Under the pieces are notes generated by a model. That model made no database searches and was not told where the DNA came from. It saw nothing but the letters and a program-made list of their open reading frames with translations. A stretch of 64,000 nt of DNA from Lactifluus volemus (taxonomy: Eukaryota > Basidiomycota > Agaricomycetes > Russulales > Russulaceae), in contig WTXI01000135.1 in assembly GCA_022376515.1 (NCBI GenBank), forward strand, positions 1 to 64,000. Reading direction: 5' to 3'. The stretch's first letter is position 1; the number at the start of each line of letters is the position of its first letter. The translations under genes were made by a program, and so were the position numbers. Of the stretch, positions 56,430 through 64,000 are shown in pieces.

Positions 56430-57600
56430 TTGACTTTTGGGGTGGCAGGCGTTCAACTGTTGAAAGGGGGTGCGAGAATCCGAGTTATGCTCACCGTCCT
56501 GTTATCATTTTCTGAAGGGGTACAAGCTGGCCATGGGGGATGGATGGCGCCTCATTGCTGCCATGGCTTGTGGCTCCGCGAACTTGACCGTCAGAAGAAG
56601 AGGGTTAGCAGGGATGCTACCCCCATTAGCCCCTTGCACATACCTGTCGGGTGATGGCGGTCGTCGGGTCGCGGCGCGTCCGCAACGCAACGACCCCTCC
56701 GTCGAGTGCAGGACCGTGACTTCAATGCAGATGAGTGGCAAGGTCGGGAGCAGGTCCGGCCGGCTTCGGAGATGTGATACCACTCCCCGAGGAACAGGGG
56801 GACGGCCACACACGGGGCTGCCGGGAGCCAGGCCACAGGTGGGAAAGATTCGGAGTTGGGTGCCAGGAGAGGCATGGGACCGGCTTACCAGCCCAGGCGA
56901 GCTGCTATATAGCCTCGACGGTTTTACGGTCCTTGCGACTCACTTTGCAGTACGCCACGGTTCTCCCGCTTCACCTGGGCTTCCGCATCTTTGGTCAGCT
57001 CCGCGAGATGTTTGGCGTATGATCTTGACAATTGACACTAGCTCTTTTTTTTTTTTCCCTTTTGGTCACGGAGCTGGGCACATCGGGCTGCGTAGAAGCG
57101 TTCCGCGTCCTCGGTGAGTTTCAGTCTGAGGATGTTCCGTGGTTTCTTCTAGCACCCAGATATTTACCTCTTTCTCGATGGTGGGGCAGATGTCATCATT
57201 GAGGATGTGGTCCATCACCCCAGCTCGGGAGTCGGAAGCGGTCCATGGCCATGGGGATGGCCTTGAAGTAGGAGGCTGTGGGCAGGGATTGAACAGTAGT
57301 CGCAGATCAACGGAGACTCCACAGTCGGGGGGAAGAGGTGTTCGAGGTTCGTCTGGATCAGGCGGACTTCACCGTCTTCCGGATTGAAAGGGGGCTTGTT
57401 CTCCGAGCACCCGCGGAGTTGCCGGTTCTTTGTGGACTGGACTAGTCCAGCATGGAGGATGCGGGCGGTCACGTCCGAGAGTGAGGCTGAAGGTTGAAGG
57501 GGATAGGATGGAGTGGGCGCGGAAGCACGCATCGACGGCGCTTGCTATGGAGTGGTAGCGATCGGCGACAGAAAGATTTGGCTTTAAGCTCATCCTACAT
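56430..57600 (-). pseudogene. Decayed coding sequence of unknown family
   Basis: On the minus strand, stretches of protein-like sequence occur in shifting frames: SVADRYHSIASAVDACFRAH, HILNDDICPTIEKEVNIW, LRLKLTEDAERFYAARCAQL and AKHLAELTKDAEAQVKREN. They are charged and helix-rich. No catalytic motif identifies them; a broken retroelement ORF or host gene are both possible. The plus-strand open frame 56470-57117 is probably a shadow. Confidence 0.4.
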
Positions 57601-57890
57601 TCGCAGCGTGGGAGAGTTGGGAGATTTCCGGAGATGCGAAGGACTCGGAGGTCCTCCTGCCAGTGATCGTCATAGTGTCAGGCGCGGGCAAGCTCAAATT
57701 CGGGAGCTTTTCGAGCGGGGTGAACACGGGGGTTGCCAAGAAGTCGTGAGAGGGACAGGCGCTAACTTCTAGCTACCGCTGCCACGTGGCACGTTGAAGT
57801 GCCCTGTCGTGGTTGACCTGTTGTTACTGTATGTTAATCAACCACTCGTCAGGATGGCCTTATTGGCCCTTGGAACCCCACTGCACGCGG

Positions 57891-57900
57891 TATATATATA
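57891..57900 (+). promoter_or_regulatory. TATA-like element of the P450 pseudogene
   Basis: CGCGGTATATATATA lies 41 bp upstream of the first ATG. The intact paralogue has CGCGGTATATAAAC in the matching place (60047-60060), so the promoter was duplicated with the gene. Confidence 0.5.
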
Positions 57901-57931
57901 TCCCGATGGGAATGCAGACGAATTCCCCAAT

Positions 57932-59200
57932 ATGCTTCTCCGAGCTCACCTCCTCAGACTCACTGCGTATGCGTTGTTGGTCTTCGCCCGTACAGTGCTT
58001 CTCGTTGTTCTTAGGCGCAGATTCAGACAGTGCTGCCTCTGGAACATACCTGGGCCTTCAAACCCCTCTCTTGTCTGGGGTAATATCCCCATCTCGGAGA
58101 CTACCCAAATTGTATATACAGTAGACTTGCTCATAATGCATCATCAGATAATCCATACATATTATAACACGTAGGATTTGGGTCAGTTTGAGTATGAACA
58201 AGCCTTATGCATTATGAGCAAGTCTACTGTAGTACTGATCACAGATGAAGGTCACTCTTGGTGCAAGTTCAACCCTGATGCCTACCTAATTATCCAGAAC
58301 GCTGATTGTCGTGGCAATAGACACAACATCTACTGCACTTTCCCGCATTCTTCACCTCCTCACTCTTCACCCTGATTCTCAGGAAAGACGATTTGTCGCG
58401 AAACTCTACGTTTTTACGTCACCTCTCCGTTTTTCTGGTAGAGTGCTGAAATTTTGGCCAGTTGTCCCCAGTTCCGGGAGTAATGACGACGAATATGACT
58501 GCACATGACCTTGTGCCAACTAGGGTACTCAAGGGGAGAGCAGTACGTGTTGTGCTGCAAGTTTCTACTCCTATCCAAGGGCAAGGGTCAATGGGCGGTC
58601 GATCTTCATCCCTGAGGATACCTTCATGTTCACAACTGAATGCTGTTGCGGAAGCGAATGTCCAAGGTATATGCACGGATACGTGTGTGATAAGAATGGA
58701 CTCGCCCTTGTCGCTCCGTAACTAATAAGATTTATCGGTGGTGGACAGAGGAACACGATGAACTGACCTTACAGAATGGCTCAGTCGTCATCCAGCAACT
58801 CATCCGCAGGCTCAGCATCCGGAAGGACGCTACGACATTCATTAGTGGGTGGCTCCGGTCGTGCATGTATGTTGCACAGACCACTCACTGAATTGAGCCA
58901 CCTAACGTAGTCACTTATAGCGGGTTCAAGTTCTCGCAGCTCGAAATGAGAAAGCAAGTTGTCCCACAATAATTCGAGACGCTGCATCTCGCGAAACTGA
59001 CTGTCGTTTGTTTGCAGAGGTTGTGCTATCTCAAATTATTCCTGTGCTCCGATTTTCGCCTTCAAAGGATGAGTTGGTTTTGCGCGAAATCAAAGGATCG
59101 GCCAATTCGTTGACTCCTTCACTTCCTATCATTATCTCTCGCATTTCAAGAGCCATCATGAGGACTGCGTGTGAATTTCGGCCGATGATGCGTTGGTGAT
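57932..59200 (+). pseudogene. Cytochrome P450 pseudogene, interrupted by a MITE
   Basis: Starts with a membrane anchor and FRQCCLWNIPGPSNPSLVWG (P450 Pro-rich hinge). The first intron carries the MITE at 58119-58229. After it the sequence jumps to the I-helix equivalent (VAIDTTSTALSRILHLLTLH), so the whole middle is deleted. The ExxR helix is broken (AKLYVF for CRETLRL). The heme loop reads FISGWLRSC, losing the G.R pattern, although GFKFSQLEM after the next intron is kept. It is a direct duplicate of the intact gene at 60112. Confidence 0.85.
58119..58229. mobile_element. MITE with perfect terminal inverted repeats, CAGTAGACTT family
   Basis: Including the flanking TA, 58117-58141 and 58207-58231 are perfect inverted copies over 25 bp. 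The element is 111 bp between TA target sites and sits in the first intron of the P450 pseudogene. The perfect TIR suggests recent mobility. A Tc1/mariner or pogo transposase would be needed in trans; none is in the window. Confidence 0.9.
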
Positions 59201-59419
59201 ACTGCCAGTGACCGGAAAAGGTGGGTTTTCCACCAAGTTACTAGTAATACGGGCCACTTTGTCACGGCGTTCAGAATCTGTTTTCTCTGATATTAATATG
59301 TCTATTATACGACAAAAAGTGCTGGCTTACTTGGGTCAAGGCTCCGACTACTGGTATACGATATACATCTTGTCTGATTCTAGGTATTTTTTATTTTTTA
59401 TTTGAATCCAGCTTATATA

Positions 59420-59830
59420 GTGCAGCATGATTACAAAAACAAAGACGTGCTCGGCTATGTAGACTATATGGGCCTGGGGTGGGCGGGGTTGGATGAGGGT
59501 TGGGGTCAGGACACAAGGTGAGTGTGGGGTGGGAAGGATAGGTGAAGGGTGGGGTGAAGGGTGTGAGTGGCTTAGCCATAGTCTTCTGGGGGGAAGGCTC
59601 TAACTTGTGGGTGAATGCATACCTGGGACTCCTCGATGAATTTGATGAGGGTTTCACCACCAAGGCAGGTGCCGAAGATGACGTGGGGGGAGAGGTCGGG
59701 AATCTTGGGAGTGATGGTTCACTCATGGGCCTCCTGAAAGAGGGGGCATGTGGTGATGGCGTGAAGAGCGGTTTGAAGGTCGTGCCCGCAAGGGCAGTCG
59801 TGATTCTAGGTATATCACGGCTCGGCTTGT
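59420..59830 (-). mobile_element. LINE remnant (C-terminal end of a Tad-like polyprotein)
   Basis: The minus strand reads CPCGHDLQTALHAITTCPLF, then KIPDLSPHVIFGTCLGGETL and IKFIEESQVCIHPQ with stops between. The Cys-Cys-His-Cys pattern followed by such a tail is what I know from the C-terminus of fungal non-LTR retrotransposon proteins. It lies between the two P450 copies. Family assignment is from memory of the motif, not a search. Confidence 0.6.
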
Positions 59831-60051
59831 CGTTCCAAAACTGCCAGTGGCAGCTCCCACGCTTTCAGCCATTTCCCGCCGCGCCATCGACCTGGTCTAT
59901 CTCCGACAAGGCTTCTGTGCCAATAACCTGTTAATCGCGGTAATAGTACGCTTGCGTGTTCTGTGAAGAAACTCGAAATTGGTGTACATCACTAACCCCT
60001 CGTCAATTCGTCGGAGGTTGTAATTCCGTCGGGTGAACTCAATCATCGCGG

Positions 60052-60060
60052 TATATAAAC
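60052..60060 (+). promoter_or_regulatory. TATA box of the intact P450 gene
   Basis: TATATAAAC 52-60 bp before the start codon, shared with the upstream pseudogene. Confidence 0.55.
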
Positions 60061-60111
60061 ACTGGGGCCAATAGAGGGTCTGTTCGACACGACAACCTAC
60101 CCTGGGCCAAT

Positions 60112-62474
60112 ATGCTTCGTATTTTCTTTTCTTTTTCCCTGTACATGCTCGTAGCTATCCTTTTCACGGTCCTCTCTTTTGTGTTTCGGCGCAGGTTTAG
60201 ACAGCGCCACCTCTGGAACATACCTGGGCCCCCAAATGCCTCTGTTGTCTCGGGTAATCTACGGTATCAGAGATGATCCAGTGTGTATACTGATCAAGGC
60301 AAAGGTCACATTCACCGAATGTTTAATCCTTATGCCTTTCCGTTTCACGAAGGGCTATACAAGAATTATGGCAGGGTGGCACGGATCTATGGATTCTTTG
60401 GGGTATGTCTTGCCAACTAAAGTCTGCGAGAACTTTCAAGTATAATGTTCCACCATAATCGCGCGAGCAGGACATACAACTTGTCGTGTCTGACCCAAAG
60501 GCGTGTAATAATATCGTCGTCAAAGATCAACACATCTTCGAGGAGACTGAGGCCTTCATCGAGTCTGTCTGCTACTCCTGAGCTTGCCGCTGATATGGGA
60601 CTCTAACTCGAGTAGAGCACATATGCAAGTCTTTGGCCCGGCGCTCTTGTCTACATTGGGTATGCAGCTCTGTTTGTCGATCTGATGTACTAATCAACAG
60701 TCTCAGGGGATCAACATCGTAAACAACGGAAACTGCTAAACCCCGTATTCAATGTCAAGCACATACGATACATGACCCCTATTTTCTATGCAGTCACACG
60801 CCAGGTACTTTTCGAGCCTCACATCCACAGGACAGCACTGAGTAAACGCCCCTGCAGCTTCGAGAGAAGTTCAACTCAATGGTGTCGAATGGCCCACAAG
60901 AGATCAATATCGCAGATTGGATGGGTAAGGTTGCACTCGAACTTATTGGGCAGGCCGGTTTTGGCTATTCGTTCGGTGCGCTCGAAGGTAAAAACGACCG
61001 ATTCCGCCATGCACTCAAGGAATATGTGTGCGTATGAAGTTTGAGCAGTGACTCGGACGTCGACCTAACCTTCTCGCAGCCCCGCATCGTCTTCTCTTGC
61101 GGTGCCACGTACTTTTCTTCCTTATCTCCGCAGGATATTCCATCCAAAAGTTTTGAAGCTTATTGGACAATCTGTGCCATGGAGGAACCTGAATCATATA
61201 ATAAAACTCGCAGATATTATGGGCGCTAGCGCGAGAAAGATTTACGAGACCAAGAAAAGGCTACTGAATTTGGGTGATGACTCGGATGCAACCACCAAGC
61301 AAGTAGGAGATGGCAAGGATATAATCAGTCTTCTAAGTGTGTGGATCTAGCTATGTTTCTCTGACTGCAGTCTGATGTGAAGCTGCTGAAGTGCAAGCCA
61401 ATGCGACTGCATCTGAAGCAGATCGATTGAGTGAAGAGGAAGTACTCGCTCAAATAACGTACGCTGACATACGTCCCAAGATCGCCAATTCTGACAAGCA
61501 GCATGTTTATTTAGAACACTGACCATCGCAGCAACGGACACAACTTCTTCCGCTCTTTCTCGCATTCTACACCTCCTTGCTCTTCACCCTGATGCTCAGG
61601 AAAAGCTTAGAGAAGAGCTGAAAGAAGCTTGTGAGACCAATGAGGAGCTCCCCTACGATCAGCTTGTCTCTTTGCCACATCTGGAGGCAATTTGTCGCGA
61701 AACTCTACGCCTGTACGTCATTTTTCACTTCTCCGTGGGTTCGGGACGAATGCTGAAATATAAGTCAGCTACCCCCCACTTTCCGGAGTAATGAGGAGGT
61801 ACGTGAATACAAATGACGTATTGGGAAATAACATACTCATTGGTGGGAAAAAGTACACGAAGCGACGTTGTTTTACCACTTTCTACGCCTATCAAAGGTG
61901 TCGATGGGCGGTTGATTAAGGAGATCTTCATCCCTGAAGATACGAACGTGTTCTTGCATATTTACAACTTGAATCGTGACACATTGATTTGGGGAGAGGA
62001 TGCAGCTGAGTGGAAACCAGAACGTTGGCTGGCACCACTTCCGAAAACTGTAACGGAAGCGAACATCCAGGGTATATACGCTAATACGTAAGTGATACGA
62101 GTGATATTTCCCCTGGCGATCAGGCACTAATGAATACCGCCAGTATGACATTCATTGGTGGTTCACGGTCCTGCATGTATGTTTTTAGATGACTCACTGA
62201 ATTGAATCAAGCTAACGCCGTCACGTACTGTATAGCGGATTGAAGTTCTCGCAGCTTGAGATGAGTGAGCAATATCAATGCGTATCTTTCAAATCTGACT
62301 CAGGACTTTTGTTTGTTTTAAGAGGTTGTTCTATCTCAGATCGTTCCTGTGTTCCGATTTTCACCTTCGAAGGATGAGATAGTTTGGAGATTTGGTAATC
62401 TTTCTACCCCTTCAGTGCAGGGATCAGTCAAATCGTTCTCTCCTAAGCTTCCTATCGTCGTTACCCGAGTCTAG
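60112..62474 (+). CDS. Cytochrome P450 monooxygenase
   Basis: Fourteen exons join in frame: 60112-60253, 60299-60402, 60471-60562, 60616-60659, 60701-60804, 60858-61027, 61080-61336, 61392-61458, 61515-61712, 61769-61798, 61854-62087, 62144-62176, 62236-62264, 62323-62474; 551 aa. An N-terminal anchor precedes WNIPGPPNASV; then FNPYAFPFHEGLYKNYGRVA, helix C GDQHRKQRKLLNPVF, I-helix AATDTT (332-337), ExxR (E389, R392), PERW and the heme loop FIGGSRSCIG (Cys491). An ER-bound haem monooxygenase using CPR electrons; substrate unknown. It resembles the large multicopy agaricomycete CYP families of the CYP5150/CYP5144 kind, tentatively. Many introns are 45-55 nt. Intact despite its decayed tandem neighbour. 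Confidence 0.88.
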
Positions 62475-64000
62475 GTGCTGCATTGGTACCGTGCCTGAAT
62501 GTGAAGAAGTTCTTTATAGCGACTTTTATATAGGTTCTCTGTACTATGCATCAGCCCTTGTCGCATATACTGTTTTTTTTAAAAGTCTGTATTTATATTC
62601 CGCAGTCGCATTTACTGTTGTTGGCAACCTCGGCCACATCCGAAATTCTCCGGGCCGCAAGTCCGCAGCGGGTGCCGCGATGAGCTTTTTCCGTGCCTGC
62701 TTTCCACTTAGTACCTGCAACAACCGTTGCTTAGGCTCATGAAAACGCCACCACAACCATCTTATAACTCCGAGTCGGAACTTGGAATGTTCAGAAGAAA
62801 AGTGCTCAAAGATGGTGCCCACTGGCACATTGCACTCGTTAGACTGGGTATGGCGCACTGATGGTACCGTGACTCTCATCTCGATCCATACGATGTTTCG
62901 GATGGCACCCTCTTTTGATCACTCATTTGATCACTTCGAATTTCTCATTTGGCTGCTGTTCAATCGCCAAGGTTTGACGGAAAGTGTCCAACACCAATCA
63001 CTTCAAGTTAGCATCCCCTATGTATTTCTCTGACAAAAGTCTGTTTTATACCGAGAGGAGAGAGAAAAATAGTTGCCACGATTGCCGGCCGTTTCCCTGT
63101 TTGGCGGGTCGTTTCATTCTGCTTTTGAGAAAGAGCTGGTCACTACTGAATTGACATAGCACCCGCAATTTGCTTCATCTGATCCTCCTGCGTCCTTCAG
63201 ACCGTCAATGTCCCCCTTCACGCCAACGTCCGCTTTGAAGTCCCCGAGGCGCATGTTCTCAAATTACGTCACTTCGAAATCGACGTGAGGGCAGCCTCCC
63301 TTGCCTATCGCGGCAGTATCGCCGCTATCGGTCCTACCCAATTGTCCATAGTGACAAATCCGGGCGCTCTCCCCCTTCCCCCGGACGCGATGCGGTCAGC
63401 ACGGCGTGCAAAGTCCACTCCAAGAAACCTTCTCTTTGAACGGCAGCAACTCAAAGTGGAAGTGGAGCACCGTAAGACGAAGTCGAAGCGTTTTCAATCG
63501 AGTTCTTCGCTAGCTGTCTTCCCGACCTCGGACCGAGGCATGTTGTCAGGATAACGATTTGGTCACTACTTATGCGTCATGCTCATGCAGTGCTGGTCCT
63601 TCGGATCGCTCCCCTCCGACAGACACTCGCTGTAAAGGGCCTCGCAGAAGCCGTCGTCGGTGTTGTTCCCATTCACCATACGAACATACAAGCAAAGGAG
63701 AAGAGCGAAGCGTATATGTGCAATACGATGTTGATGACATTCAACCGTACTGCTCACGGCCCCACTACTGTGACTTTTCTAAGCAGAACTCAGAACTCAG
63801 ACTCGGATGTGCCAGCACCTGTACTTTCAATACTTGCCGTGGCAGCCACGTGGCAAAACGACTTTGCTCGGTCAGCACCCGGCCCGTGATGGAAGGCGGC
63901 GTTAAGCGACTTACCGTAGTTGCGTGGCCATGGCAAAACGACCGCGTCAATTGCTTCCGTGCCAAGTAAACTTACGGCAATGTACAATTGCCTTGGAACC
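62475..64000. other. Intergenic, no supported gene
   Basis: Short open frames exist (for example 63285-63554, which includes a stretch FERQQLKVEVEHRKTKSKR), but none has a recognisable domain or consistent splice structure. The window ends in this region. Confidence 0.4.

Noticed and set aside
56470..57117. 215-codon plus-strand open frame as a gene
   Set aside because: The opposite strand carries charged, helix-like protein fragments in the same interval, and the plus frame is rich in Arg/Gly/Pro without motifs.
1..64000. CRISPR arrays, bacterial operons or phage features
   Set aside because: The window is clearly fungal nuclear DNA with spliceosomal introns; no spaced repeat array was seen.

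Overview
The window is nuclear DNA of a filamentous basidiomycete, most likely an Agaricomycete. The evidence is intron-dense genes with many ~50-nt GT..AG introns, WSC-domain copper radical oxidases, a P450 of the multicopy agaricomycete type, Tc1/pogo-like MITEs, a fungal Helitron and a LINE remnant. WSC-glyoxal oxidase expansions are known from Rhizoctonia/Serendipita-like fungi, so such a lineage is plausible, but this is inference. No rRNA and no convincing functional tRNA gene was seen.

Layout. 0-5.3 kb is gene-poor: a possible gene edge, a MITE, and a ~1 kb poly(A)-tailed retro-insertion with a 16-17 bp target-site duplication. 5.3-16.7 kb is a tandem duplication; each ~6 kb unit carries one intact 15-exon secreted copper radical oxidase with four WSC domains. 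17-46.5 kb is a mosaic of three to four segmentally duplicated blocks. These hold decayed oxidase C-termini, decayed GT8 glycosyltransferase copies, a truncated HAL2 copy and three paralogous two-exon small secreted proteins (SSP-A, -B, -C) with a conserved signal peptide and divergent mature parts. One block is split by a 14.5 kb insertion (21216-35733). Its empty site survives in a sister block, and it contains an apparently complete Rep/helicase Helitron on the minus strand, a decayed second Helitron on the plus strand, an intact spliced gene of unknown function and smaller repeats.

46.5-55.6 kb is a compact housekeeping island: HAL2/MET22 3'(2'),5'-bisphosphate nucleotidase, CDK1/Cdc28 (nine exons, including an 8-nt first exon and a 6-nt microexon in the glycine-rich loop), and the GPN1/Npa3 GTPase divergently paired with an FHA-coiled-coil-tail-anchor protein. 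56-64 kb is again repeat-rich: coding remnants on the minus strand, a P450 pseudogene interrupted by a MITE, a LINE remnant, and an apparently intact 14-exon P450.

Functionally the window joins an essential core (cell-cycle kinase, RNA polymerase II import GTPase, sulfur/salt metabolism) to fast-evolving flanks of secreted oxidases, small secreted proteins and transposons. All exon coordinates were read by eye from splice sites and frame continuity; no transcripts or database searches were available.
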